Shown here: in pieces, positions 1 to 14,240 of the stretch
Position numbering within the stretch: position 1 is the stretch's first letter
Layout of the letters: each line of letters begins with the position of its first letter
Source of the DNA: Hirudo medicinalis
Lineage: Eukaryota; Annelida; Clitellata; Hirudinida; Hirudinidae
Reading direction: 5' to 3'
Assembly (NCBI GenBank): GCA_011800805.1
Contig: MPNW01000055.1
Coordinates: 205,163-269,162, forward strand
Length of the DNA stretch: 64,000 bases
Notes under the pieces: model-generated
Database searches by the model: none
Told to the model about the DNA's origin: nothing
The model's input: only the letters and a program-made list of their open reading frames with translations
Translations under genes and position numbers: made by a program

Positions 1-460
1 CTTATTTGTATTAATATTTATGATCTGTCTTCCATTCTCACACCATTGCCTTTTAAAGAAAAGTTGGATATACTTACCAAATCATCTGTTGCCAAATAGA
101 TTATTTATGTACTGGTTTTATTGACAGGCTGCCTATTTATTTTAGTTCATATATATAAGCATAAGCAACCGCCCGAGCACACATGCATGTTTGGCATTAT
201 TTGTCTAGAACGAGAATTTTTGCCTAAGGTTTATTCTCATAATGAAAAAGTAGATAAGAAAGTTTTGATAATGTTTGGAAATTATAAGTGTCCAATCAGG
301 TTTTACATCAGGAATTGATGGCATCTTTGCTAGCTGACACCTCGTTTATGACAATATGCCTTTTGATCTGCTACCTTAGATGTTTTGTATAAAACATTGT
401 CAAATATATTTGAAGGTGTGCAATGTAAATGTAATTATTCTTGGCTCTAACTTGTTTAAG

Positions 461-955
461 GGCAGAGATGATGTAACGGGCGAGCCTCTCATTCAGAGGG
501 ACGACGACCACCCAGATACGATACTTGCAAGACTAAACGATTATAAGAGGACCACTATGCCTGTACTGGACTTTTTCAGGTTTTTATCTGATAAGTTGTT
601 TCTCACTAAAATCCAAAGGGTTAATTTTATGATTCGATAATGAAAAAATGATGATGCTTTTTAAATGTTGAACAAGAGAAAAAAATACACTAGAACCTGT
701 TTTAATGTCTCAGACAGCCCTCAATATTGTTTGTAACATTAACATTAACAATAACATATTTTTATGTAATGCTATCTAATTAGTGATATAACATTCGGTG
801 ACTCATCAATGTAAGCTTTGCTTATAGAACTTCTGTACTTCAGGAACAAAAGAAAGTTGGTGACTTTCCATGGCACAGAATCTGATATAATTTGGGCTGA
901 TGTGAAGAAATACTTGCTAGACTTCTCATCCAAGAAAGTTTTGAGGCATGTTTAG
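461..955 (+). CDS. AK3: Adenylate kinase 3/4-like, mitochondrial type (3' exons only)
   Basis: This is the 3' part of an AK3/AK4-type nucleoside monophosphate kinase, which transfers phosphate from GTP or ATP to AMP, usually in the mitochondrial matrix. Two exons are visible, 461-579 and 844-955, joined in phase 2. The first carries the end of the lid with the hallmark DDVTGEPLIQR, then a stretch like the family's RLxxYxxxTxPVLxFF. The second has FHGTESDIIWADV, matching the family's FSGTETNKIWPxV near the C-terminus. The stop is at 953-955 and an AATAAA lies at 992-997. I found no further exon in 1-460, so the P-loop half lies left of the window. AK3 and AK4 cannot be separated from this fragment. 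The gene is tail to tail with USP24. Confidence 0.87.
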
Positions 956-1719
956 GGAATAGCCTCCAGAACTGAGTGCAATTTCAAGCATAATAAATAA
1001 ATCCTGTTCAATGATTTTTTTAAATGAAGTGCATAGCTATTTGTAATCAGGTCCAACTGCAGCATCTCAAGCTCGATCTAGCACATTTGTTACAATTGAA
1101 TTGATGACTGATTTCAGACACTAATCAATGATTTTGATGAATTTTATTTCTGGGCATACATTTTGTTTTTGTGAGAATCAGTCATGATGTACATTTGCTC
1201 GGAATTGTCGTGAGCTACAATTTTTATGCAATTTGTCTGCAGATGCTTTTGAACGTAGAAAGAGTGACACTTTTTGCAAGCACAATTCTTAATACAAATA
1301 TCACTCTTCTGGAAAAAGCAGAAGTATTTCAATTGTTTCTAAACCAGATCTCCTTGCAAGTCCACAAGGATTATATCAAGCCACGTAATATGAACATTTC
1401 GTACAAAAGTAACTTTTCAGATGGCTGCCTGTTCAGGTGAGTGCTTATAAACACTCCAACACACAGTAGCTCAAAAGTCTCCAGTCATGCATCTTGACCA
1501 TCATTGAAAGTGAACACAGAATATTTCGTGGAATTGAAAGTTGGCATATGTTTAAGTGTAGGTATAGAAAAACCATCGCAACAGAAAATGCATTGAGGAT
1601 GTTTATATTTCATGTGCAGACTCATTATCATCATCGTCGTCGTAGTGTCATTGGTTTAAAAATGGAAACTAAGCACACTAAATGCAAATGATCAGAATAT
1701 TTATCAGGTTGAGGCAGTG
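956..1719. other. Convergent 3' flank between AK3 and USP24
   Basis: This 760 bp stretch lies between two converging stop codons and must hold both 3' UTRs. An AATAAA at 992-997 fits AK3. Short open frames here (for example 1171-1440) show no recognisable protein and end without splice context. I see no repeat or RNA gene. Confidence 0.6.
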
Positions 1720-4700
1720 CTAGAAGAGGTCGTCCAAACTGCCTCCCGAGGGAAGTTCATAGAGGAAGTTGGATGATGTACTGCTCTCTTGGAGGGCACT
1801 TTGAGCCATGCTGCTTGTTGCCTGGTTACCATCATCATCATCATCCTGCCTTGATAATTTAATTATTGATGTTGATGAGGGGGAACTGCTATCCATCTTG
1901 TAGTCTGGAAATTCTTGCTGATCGATCTCGGTCAGGAGTGCAGTGGCACCAGCCAGTGTATCCTGGTCAGAAGACAAAGAAATCAGTTCATGGTCTTCAA
2001 TTCAATTGATGCTTAATTGAGATGAGGCAAAGAATCAAAACATAGAAACGATGTGGGTGTGAATGGACAAACCTGGGCACTAATTGTTCTCTGGAAGGAA
2101 TGACTGATAGTTTCCTCATTGGACATGTTGGTCTGGACACCCCAGCAGTTCTCAGACATCTTAACAACAATGGAAAAAAGACATTTTTAACTTAGTGAAC
2201 TAGGAAATTATAATCTAAATTCCCCACATGTGTCAATCAGATGCAACATCAAACTAAATCCATTTGTCATCACCACCATCCGAATCAATGGCGAACCTTG
2301 CTTTCGAGCCATCTAACAGCCCACTCCCACTGACTTGAAACTGTCAGGAGATACTCTTTGGCCAACATGCAAGAACTTGAGAGGTTGACGAGAAATTTTA
2401 TAAAGTGGTAAGACCTCTTGCTGTCGGAGATGCTGTGGTACTGTCGGATTAAGGCTGAAAGAGATATAAATAATTTATCGCACTTTGTAATAAAAATATC
2501 ATCATTATAACTTGTAAGGTATCACTATTACAACTTGTAAACTATTATTTAGCACGTAGTGGCATTTGACTCATGCCAAATCATTGTTACACAGTATTAC
2601 AATTTTCGAACAACTCACCAAGCAAACCCTTGTTAGAGTGAAGCTTCTCATCACTAACTTCCTCCATGATAAATATCAGCCTCTCGTGTTGAATTTCATC
2701 TGGAAGCAGCTTGATGGTCATGCAAAATTGAATTGAATTATGTTAGAGCTAGCAATTCCATGCCAGTTAGTTCGAAAAACCCTTCTATATTTAAAATTAA
2801 GAAATCAAGTAAAAATAAAATATCGAAATAAATTTTTGAAAGAATATCTAAACATGATGCAAAGTCTGGGTCATGAGATGTGAATCAAGTTCATTTGTTA
2901 AACCAACCAGCATTTGCAGAAGTGCTTGAAAGATGTGTTTCAGTTCATTTGAAGGAGCAGTAACACATTGGAACTGTAAAACAAAAAGTTAAACAAGTCA
3001 TTAACAACTCCATAACAAAATATGCAAATCTTAGCAACTAATTAGTTTGTTTAGTTCAACAAGCAAATGGACACCATTCTACAAATGACATCTTTGTGAT
3101 GGCTCTGAGAAGGCTGTCATTTAAATTAGCATTGGTTTTCTCAAAGCAAACAATTAGGGTGATCTCAGTCAAAATATTAAAACCAACGAATATTTTTGCG
3201 AGGATGTTGAAGGAGAAACTCTTATTGTTGAATGAACAGTGGCAGAGCATGTCAAGAATGTACTCAATGCCGCTCGTCACCTCTCTCAAGGCCATGACAA
3301 CCTTCAAAAAGATATTATGTTATCAACCTTTTAATATTAAATTAAACAACAATTAATTGATCGATTGACAACCCCAAACCAAAACTGACCTCGTGAAGGT
3401 AGCGAGCAGCAGAGTCTCCAAAGATGAAGGATGCCATGTCATGAGTCATCGTGGAGTGGAATGACTCATTGACCATCAATGGGGAGTAAGAGACAGCAGA
3501 TGCTGACCCTAAAGATTTGAAGAAATATTAGCTTCAATAAATATTCATTTAATTAATGTCATTGAAACAACTTAAAATCCATAAGAAAAAGATGTTACTT
3601 TAGCACCAAAACCTGGGGGTGTATAAAAAAGGCAATAACAATGTTATTTCCCCAAATAATTAATCAAAGTAATCAAAATAGTAATGTAACTTATTTACAT
3701 CGAGATTTTGGACCATGAGAGCGGAAGGGGAAGACATCCGAATGAATGATTAGGATCGCAAGTGTTGAGTGAAGGAGCCCAAAATCTTTTGATTGAAGAG
3801 GACCCCATCTTCTGCTGGTCAACTGAAAGATGTAATAATAATAATAAAAATAAAAATTGTAATGATTATTACCAGAAAGATAACAACTACAACAATAATG
3901 TAAATAATAACAAAATGTAAAAATCCACATCATTAAATAATTAATTAATTTAGTTTAAATCGCAAAATTCAGGCTTCTCCGAATTCATTGAGATGAGAAA
4001 AAAAGATGAGATTCGGTTGAACTTCAAAACTTCAAAAGCAGAATTGCAACACTATCGAGACACAATTACATAACAAACCAACAACAATTACAAACCTGAT
4101 CTCCCAGATTTAATGGACCCAATAGAAACTCTATGAGTTTCATGAAAGTGTTTTTATTCGCAAGATGGCAGAAGGAAAGGTAATTCTAAAACAAAGATCA
4201 AATCAATAATAGTCAACTGCATTTGCATGAAGTATCAATAACTTATGCAAACTAATTACTGGGGACTCACCAGTTTGGCATATTTGAAAAGAACTTGGAA
4301 ATATTCGTGACTTTGTCTGAAATTGACTGAAACCTCTTTAATCAAAAAGTAGGCTAGACTATCTATGACTCTGTCAAAGTAGTCGGCATTCTGCAAGAAG
4401 CACAAACAATTTGTAATTATTGTAATAAAGTAATCATCACAGCAGTAATAATCTTCCGACATTCCCAACCGAAGATCCTTCGTATCTGTAGAAACAAGAC
4501 ATGACTGTCTCAAGGTATCTTCCGAAAGATGATCTGATTTCTTTTGATGGACAATCCAACAAAAATGACCTGAAATTATTTGAAACAAAAAGATAGGTCA
4601 CAGTTCTAGCTGATTATTTGCAACAAGAAAGTTGTCTAAAATGATTTTATAATATTTATTATAATAACTGATTTTATAAAGAATAAATCAATAACAAGTA

Positions 4701-7700
4701 GCAGTTATTACACTTACTTGATAAGATCGAGGTCTCTACTTAAAAATTCAATCATCCACCTGCAAGTCTCTTCTGATTGGTTGATGATTTGTATCAATGT
4801 ACTCTCCCATCGAATCATGTCAATCCTTATTAACATAAAAGCATTTGTGGATTCTTCTTTTTATCACAAATCAAATTCATCCAATTAGCTATGCAGAATT
4901 ATCAACTCATCATCATGCTGAGCTGTAATTTTAATTAAAGCGTAAAGAAATATCGCTGAATTATCACTGAATTCTATCATTAATTAGCTTTTGCTCAGCA
5001 ACAAAAAACAACCTTAGTTTGAAGTTTGTCCTGTAGTAAGTGTTGAACAAAAAGTTGCAAGCCAGCTTCAGAGAAAGTTCATTGAGTTCACTTTTGTCTC
5101 CAGAATTTGTTGTGTACTGATATAACATTTTTTTTGGAAAAAACAACAGAATTTTAAAGAATCAATGAAATTTAAAAGCCAATTCACAACATGAAACAAA
5201 AACATGAAACTTACCAAGTTTGCAGAAGTGAGTCTCTGGATGAAGTTGAAGTACTGCAACTCGAAAATATTCCTATTCTTCACAAACTGAAGGTTCTCGG
5301 CCTGAACCATCTGTTGCACCCTGGTAGGCATTTTGTTGCCGAACAAGCCTCTCTTCTCACCCTTGTGAACCAAGTCAGTCAGTTGCTTCAGACTGTCTTG
5401 TCGACGACACAATCTGCAACCATGTGGACGTCACAAAAATAACAAATTTTAGCAATAAATGATTAATTTTCCATTTATAATAAAATACAAATCTCTCAAC
5501 AGTGATTTGCCTATTTCACAAACTCTTTGAATTCATGATATAGTTTCTACTAACACTGATTTCTCGGAGACTGTCTTATAGGCCATGCTAGATACTTTGC
5601 TCTTTTTTGCAGATACTGGCGTCTTAATATCTTCGACTTTTTCATAAAACAGCAAATATGCATTCCAATATCTTTGCCTTTCTTCTGGGAATTGGTAGGA
5701 AGCTAAAGGAGAAAGTTCAAAACAAGTTTGAAAACAAACACCATGAGAATTCCAAGGTTAAGCGACCAAACTCACAGCTGTCAGAGGCCTTAGATCTGTA
5801 CTTTCCCCCAAAACACTCAGATTCAAGATTCGCTTCATTCATGTCAAACTCTTCCACAGTTGTGTCGTTGAATTTGAACCATTTGCCCTTTTTAGAATTG
5901 GTGGCATAACTTCCTCTGAAACCATGAGTAATTAATTTTGATAACTGGTAGTTAAATCAGTTAAAGAGATGAGGTAATATAAACTATTTTCTACATTTAC
6001 ATTTACAAACTTAAGAAGTAAAGTAAGTACTCCACGTACCTCCTCTCTTTAATGAACGAATAGTAATGACCCGCATTGGCCTGCCCACTGTGCACGACCA
6101 CTCCCATGAGTTCGTAATTGACGTGATTCGACGGACGACAGAATGACGTGTTCACGTTCCTGGGTAGCGGCCTCTTTTGAGTCGAGTCGACCTCGGTCGA
6201 TTCAATTTCCATGGCTGGATCGTCGGAGGAGCAATCCTCTTCGGAGGTGAATTTGACCGGAGTCATCTGACTGTCCGAGTCACTTCCTTCCTCCACCTGG
6301 AGTAGTTGTTCCTCTCTCCAAGCCATTCCCTCTGCTGTGTATGGCTCCATGTCCAGCACCAATGGAAACTGAGTAATAAACATTTGAAAAGTGCTGAAGA
6401 GTAAAAATAAAAATAACATCAAAATTTCAAAGCAGTGGAATTGAGGTCAGAATGATCAGCAAGAGACTCTGGGATTCGACAAACCTTGAAGTGGTCGTCG
6501 AACTTGATGGCTCGGTTGGCTTCCCAATCGTAGTCGAATCGTTTCAATTGAATGCACAAAACTGGAGGAAGCAGCTTCACACAGAGCCTCTTTGTTGTGT
6601 CCCTCTGAAGTTTATTTTTGTAATGCATCAACATTTGACTTTCTCAAACAATTCACATGGTCAAATAAATCAGTATATTGTCAGGCTTAAAACACATCAT
6701 GTCATCGAACACATTAGCATCAATATATTACATTGATACTGTAGCATCAATATATTACATTGATACATTAGCATCAATATATTACATTGATACATTAGCA
6801 TCAATATATTACATTGATACATTAGCATCAATATATTACATTGATACATTAGCATCAATATATTACATTGATACATTAGCATCAATCAAAATAAATTTGA
6901 AAAACATGTTCAAAGTTTTACAAACTCCCATTATTACATCAACGTTGGATAATTAGGTTTACCTGGTTGTAAGCTATTGTTTATTATCAAATTGTGACCT
7001 CGAAAACTTTCAGTTCAAAGTTCATCGTGTGAAGGTGCGACCCATTCAGGTTAAAAATTAAATGGTGTAATCTCATTCATAAGTACTCATTCAACGATGT
7101 TTGTAATTATTATTCCTTAATTTGTGACTCACTACTAATTTAATAATTAATTAATAGTTATCGCAAGTCAAGACCAGATAAATGTTTTTCAACCTTTATG
7201 CTGCACTTTTCACAGTTGTAGGCATTATCTCCATCCAAGATTTCTCCTTTTACAAACTGATCCAAAGAGTCCTGGAGGGTAGCATTCTTGACAGTCACAT
7301 TGAGGGCAAAGAAAGCCTCTTCTTGTTCAAATCTGAATGTATTACAATGTCATGAAACTCTGAAATCTTGCTCAAAAAAATCAGGTAACAAATGATATTT
7401 ACAAATGGACACAAAAGCTGCCAAAGATGATTTGCTGAATCAAGGATAAATTTTTATGCATTAATGTTATTATTGTTTTCAATGAATGAAGGTTTCGAGG
7501 TGATTATAAACATGACAGAAAAAGATATGAAATAATGTAGAGTAAAGAGCTAGAAACAATTTGATGATTTGCAATAATTTATCAATATTGAAAACAAACA
7601 AAAAATACTCAAAACAACAATGTGTAAAAATCTGAAGAACTGCCTCACCTATGTTTGCAGCTGTGGCATATTTTCTGATCTGAATACAAACCTTGAAAGG

Positions 7701-10700
7701 TCTTTTTGAATATCTGCTCTCTACCAAGTTTCTGCAGGTTATATTAAGGTTATTTTCAATAGGTTGCTCGGTAACCAATCAAAGTCCACTCACATTCAAC
7801 TGCTCGTCCAATTGGTCGATCAGGGATTGGAAGAAATCCAGAACGTCCTGCTGCTCCCGGATGTTTATCCGAGTGCCCCAGAGCCTGAAGATGTTCCAGA
7901 ATCCTTCGGGGATGTAATACTGAAGTTTACTGTCGAGAAGGTGACCAAGCACTTGTTGGATTTGAAACAAAATGCTGAAAAATCAACATGAAATAATTTC
8001 ATTATAAATCTATTATGAACTATTGCAACGACAATTTGAACTAAAACCATTTTAAATAAAGACAAATCAATTGAATCAAACTAAAATAATGACAAAATTC
8101 TGTTGACAACATCACATCAAAGAATCCTTCTTAATTGTAAACAATAATCTGCCTGCCTGTCGTCGGAGATGTTGTCGTCGTCGATGCCGAGGATGTGTTC
8201 AGCGATTCCAGGAGTCATGAAGATCTGCTGGATGAGGGAGTTCATGTAGCAGGTCGCTCCACCATTCTTAAGTCCAACGTATCCACAAGGGTTCCTTCCA
8301 TCCACTGGTGGCATGTACTTCAAAATAATTCAGGTGATTGAAGGAAATTAACACTTGTTCATCTTTGAGTTTAAATGTGTAAGAAGCAAAATGAATAAAT
8401 GAAAGTTTACTAATAACTAATTACTAAAATAACTAATTAAACATCGTGAAGATTGTTATACAAACGATGCAAACTATTTTGTGGGTAAAAGACTCTTTCA
8501 AAGAGCAAAAGCTTATGTTTTGTTGTTTTTTTATTAGGATGAACAAACATGCACTCCATGACCCATTACATAAGCAACCTTGATGTTTTTCAAATATCAA
8601 ACATGAAAGTAAAAATAAAATATGTTTTGAAACAAAACACGCACCAGCTGTCATGACATCAATATTATTATTGTTTTTGTTATTATTATTAATTATTATT
8701 ATTATTATCATTATATAATCACAGGAGTAAAACCATGGAATAAATAAATTAATGGCTAAATTATTGCTCTTACCTCCACTGATTGGCCATCTCTGAGTGG
8801 GGTGTGGCATGATGCACCGAAATGAGCTCCTTGCAAATCATTCGCATGTTTTCCACATCTCCAGTAGCCAGCTCAACCAGCAAATCATAGGCTGCAATCC
8901 TCGACTCTGACATCGAGCATCTGAAATAATTATGAATAAATATTATTTCACCCATAAAAATAAATCTTAAAAAATTCCATTTATTACTATTTAATAAAAT
9001 TCAATTAATAATCTTCTCTTGTATTTCATAAAATAAAAAATCTGATAAACAGGAAAATATGTCAATGAATAAATTATATTCTCCAAACTTGGCAGTTAAG
9101 TTCGAGAGGTTGTTCTCGGAGTCCGGGCTCATGGAGCAGTCGAGAATCATCTTGGCTTCGGGAAACAAGAACTTGAACAAAATGTCGTGGACAAGAAGCG
9201 AACCTAAGAAGTTTTACAACTTCTCCGATTATTCATCACAAATAAAAACTAACGGTAATGGATTTTGATTTTTTAAAATGTCAGCATTTATGAATAACAT
9301 TTAAAAACTTGCAAGTCTGCTTCAAAAGCTCACAACAAATCTATAGTATGTACACAATCACAAAATAAATGTTTAATTCGGTGTGCAGGTTGGCCGAATG
9401 GGTTGCATTCCTGCATGTGGCGGTGATAGCAAAAGTCGTAATGTGTCGTGTTCGCAACCCTGCCTGAACCCTCTGGTAGGGGCGCTACATAAATGGTAGA
9501 TCGATTAAAAAGTGCCTTCACATCTCATTCAGATACATAAGCTATTCCAAAGATCAGCTAAATAAAAAAAAATGAGATCATTCAATGTCAAATCTTTTTG
9601 ATTTTACAAATCCATGTGAATCTGATCACTACCACATTCAATTACAATACCGACCATATTTCCTCTTATCCACCCCTTGGCAGATTAGAAGTGTCCTGAC
9701 AATCTGCAAATGTCCGGCCAATAGTATGTTGTGACTCTCAGCATGGGAGGAGTTTTCAAGGCAAGCAAAGTTATCCAACCATTTGACCTCGTCATCCAGC
9801 ATTTTATTCACATCCAGTTGCAACTGGGTCTGCATGCAACCTGGATAAATAAGCATATAAGTACAATGGAGCAGGTGATCATTGGAACGTAATGAGCTGG
9901 AAGAAGTTACAACTTATGTTATTACATAGAATACCAGAAGCTCCATGAATAATTCTGCATCATTAAGAAATGACCAGCAATTGCATAATTTTCGGTAATT
10001 TGCATGTTTTATGCCAGGCAACGATGTTATACATCGGAAATAGAAGAATCCACAACGGCCAATAAAAATTGATTGCTCCATTGATGACAAGATAATTAGG
10101 ATGAGGTCATTATAGACAATAATGACAACATTATGCCTTTAAATACAAGACGGAGAAATTTTTGAATGACTAACAAGTCTCAATTTAAATCAATAAATGT
10201 GGACAAGAACAGGCAATACATCGATGAGCACGAATGACTTAAAGTATCAACCAACTTGTAAGCTTTGCCAGAAGTTGACTCAAAAGGGCAAAGTATTGCA
10301 TGCTCTGCTTGAGAAGTCTAAAACATTGTAACATCCTTTTAATGCATATACAGGACAACATGAATATCACACATAACTTCTCTTCAAAATTTTAAATGAA
10401 TTTAAAATTACCATTGTAAATCTAATTAATCAATCAATTGCCTGTAATTGATGCTCCTGATATTGGCCGATGGAACCCAGAAGGGGAGTCTGGCTTTTGT
10501 GAGGACCGTCAGGATGAACTGGTGGGGGGAACGGGGCTTCGGCAGATTCTCGGTCCGAGAGGTTTCGCTTGCCGTATCGTCTGCGACATCGCAGTCTACG
10601 ACATCGCAGTCTACGACATTGTTGTTGAATCGATCTATGGAGCTGTTCATCTGACTCAATTTGTAGAACTGTTCCATGGCCTTTATCCTGACGCCCTCGT

Positions 10701-13700
10701 GAGGTGAGGTCACGAGAACTTCAATCACAAAGTCGCTGATGCAGGGTAGCTTGTAGAAAACCTCTGTAAAAGTGAATTCAAATGATTACACTTCTGACAA
10801 TTAATATATAAGGATTTAATAAGGTAAGCAAATCGTTGTTGATTTATACTTAATTACAATTAAATGGTGAGAACATATTTATTCAATGCATTCTTTTCTT
10901 ACACATCCTGGGAAGTTTCGTTTCAAAACTTAGAGTTAAACCAATCACAACACAGCTTAACAACTACTTCTAGTGGTTAAGACGATTACAATATCAATAA
11001 ATTCCCTTGGTTTTCAGCCAACAGATTCCACTCAAATCACTACAAAAGCTACTCCAAAAGTAACGCCGTGGAACAGTGAAATGGATGGTTCCTTATGCAG
11101 AGCTGGTCGCTCAAATAAATAAATTAATGACAACAATGCCAGCACCAACTATTCCAAACATCAAATTCCTGACCGATGAACTCTGGTTTAAGTCTCAGGC
11201 ACGTGACGAACAACTCCAGCGCTTCGCACGCGATGTACTTGTCCCGAGAAGTCGAATGTACGTTGCAGTTCGGCGAAGCACGACTGGATGGACTTTCAAA
11301 TTCGCTGCAAGAACTCAATCCACTTTCTGGGAAAAAATAAGAATTTTTAGCATATAAACATAAATTGTGTAGCAATTGCTTAATATTAAAAAAATCATTT
11401 AGCAATAAACAATCACTCCTTTATTAATATCAAATATTTATTTACCTAAATTATTACATTTATTGTAACATTCTACAACAAATGCTCAAACTCAAACAAA
11501 CAACAACATAACCTGTACTGCCGGTGCTGAGACCACTATTCAAGCATTGGTTACTCATTGACCTCATGTCCACAGATATGGCAGAATCTTTATTAACCAC
11601 CTGATCCACCACCTGCAGCTTACCTGTGGCGGCCGTCCAGGCAACCCTCATGAAGCAGGATATTAAGTTGGAGAACTCTTCCTCTTCCATTTTCTTTGTA
11701 TTTAATTAATTAATTAATGAGAATGATTATAATTCAATGAGTCACGAATAAATTTAAATATCTACCATAACTATTTTGGAAGCCGGTCCGCACGAAGGAC
11801 CAAACGTAACAGAATGGTTGATGTAGGAGGAGGAAGAAGAGGAGGATGAAGGTGCCATGAGATACGCATCCATTCCAACGTTGCCACACAACAGGAACCT
11901 GGATTGACAAAAGGAGAGTAAATTTTAATTTACATCCCTTGTTTCTGCTTTTTATTACCACTTGTTTCTGATGGTGACTGAATTGTTATAGTTATAGTAC
12001 CATTACATCTCATTGGGATAGCTGTTCACTTAAAGGGTAGGTTAAATAAATGTAGATAATTCGAACGAAAGCTTATGTGGTGTTCTTGGTTAAACATGCA
12101 TGGCATCATGTGATGAGGATGTTGCTGAGTTGTTGATGACAACCTATCAACTCACCTGAGCAGCTGAAGACAAATGTCGTAGCATGCCTGCTTCGTCTCG
12201 TAATCAGCCTCCGAAGATGGCAAATCCTTCTGTACGATGGAAACAACAAGCTTCAAACCTTCTGCATCCAAGAAGTTCTGGCAGAAACTCTCAGCTATTT
12301 TCAAACTGGTCGTGTCCACTTCATTGAAGGGCATGAGTTTGCTGCTAAGCACCTGTCAAATAAAAAAAATATATCACTAACTAGTTAATTCCAAGCTATT
12401 AATTTACTAAATGTCAAAATGAATGAACACTCAATTAGTAACTGCATCTTCTAACCATTGGAAAGCAAATACACAAATAAAATGTCATGTTGGACTTAAC
12501 AAATGTCAACAATCATCTCACCTCCAGGTTGTATAGAACCTGAAACATGGAAGTATCCGAGGGACTCAACAAAGAGGCCAGGATCTCCTTGGGAGTCTGA
12601 GCAGACGACAAATCAAACACCGCCAACGAAGAGGATGACGTTGAAGCAGTTGCATCGTGGGCGGTCGAACGACAAGATGAAGACGACGATGGCAGACGAG
12701 ATTCTTTGATGGGCGGAAGGATCGCAGAATTCGATGCCGAAGTTTCTGGGCTCGAGTTGCAATCGCCCGACGAAAGTGAAGTGGCCTTGGTTTTGAGGAT
12801 TTGTTTGGAAATGAAGTCGAAGCTGGGAAGCAACTTCTCGGGAAGGTCCGTCTGGTTCTTCTGCTTCGAAGGACTGCTCAGCACTTTCAACCTTATCAAG
12901 TCCTGACGGTCGGAAGAAGCTGCACTTGCAGTCTGAAGTTCACGAGTATCATCTCGGTTAATTATTAAATATATCATTAGGATGTACAAGTTCACTTACA
13001 ATTTGTTATATCATATATTCGACCAATTTAAGTGCAAATTTTATTTTCGATCTATTTTTTTTTTCGACTGACGAGCGAAATATATTTAAAAAATTCGTTT
13101 AACTGCTCTTTTAACGGACTTGAGAATGGATTGCTTCGAAGCTTTGCAGGATCCTCGGGTCTGTGGGCACGAGTCGCAAGAGCTGCCGTGCCTTGTTTGT
13201 GATGCGGGGATGGTCGAAGGCAACCAATTGGCACAGAGTTTGGAAGATTTGACCTCCGCTGCACATTATCACTCCAGGTAACATTCTCTCCTGCGAACAG
13301 GTGGAATGATAAAACTTCAGAATGAATTGCAAGACAAGTGAAAGGTTCCAAAAGTTTCTTGCTTATAATCACAAACATGCACTCATTCTTTGTTTATCAT
13401 TTATATAAAATAATTTTTTATATTTAAAGACTTTGTATTTACATTTTAAAAATGACTCACATGTTCCAAGTCCATAGAATGCCTTCCAGAAAAGGAGGAG
13501 GGATCCTGGAAATGAGGAAGCACATTATACATTTTCATAAGGTTTTATGGGTTAAATAAATCATTTGATGATAATATATTTAATAATTCCTTTAATATTA
13601 ATATCAAATGTTGTGGTTGACAAAACCTCAAAACCATCAGAAACCGACCTGAGAGATGGAAGTAACAGAGGATGACAAAATCCTGACATTAAGTGTCTGA

Positions 13701-14168
13701 TCATCCTGAAGGTCCAACTGGTACAACCTCTTCTGCTCCTTGTTGAACTGGTTAGTGATTTGCTTAATTAATATTAGTTTAGTAAAATTATATTAATTTG
13801 CATGGGTTATCATTGAAAATGTTTAATCTCTGCTGTTGCTCAGTAAATAGTTTTTTTCATTCGCATTTTTGTGGGCATGTTTAAAAAAACTATGTTGACA
13901 AGTACAACATGGCAGCAACAAAATAAGAGGAGTACAAATTATGAACTTGGTGATGTGACCAACAGTTCATAAAATTTGTAAAAATTCAATAAAAAAAATT
14001 TCATAACTATTTAAAATTTCTTTCACCATTTTCTCGTTGAACTGAAGGAGATCTGAGTTGACCTTTAACTCCCTGGCTATTTTCTGCTTCAGCGATTCCA
14101 CTGTTTCATTTCTGTGCACCTGTTGAATGATTCAATAAGTGATGCAAACATTTCAATATTCAACTTCA

Positions 14169-14240
<72 letters not shown>

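Noticed and set aside
5560..5600. GTATCT donor at the end of the USP24 exon at 5596
   Set aside because: It leaves the next junction out of phase; extending to 5555 (CAGT|GTTAGT) restores the frame and adds the conserved KVSS segment.
6715..6887. Possible CRISPR array
   Set aside because: The repeats are directly adjacent with no unique spacers, and the DNA is eukaryotic.
6678..6956. Open frames on both strands with a repeated nine-residue unit
   Set aside because: Produced by the 27 bp tandem repeat, whose length is a multiple of three; it lies in an intron of USP24.
9383..9450. A true tRNA gene at the SINE head
   Set aside because: A- and B-like boxes are present, but the arms do not form a full cloverleaf with acceptor pairing, and several dispersed copies exist.
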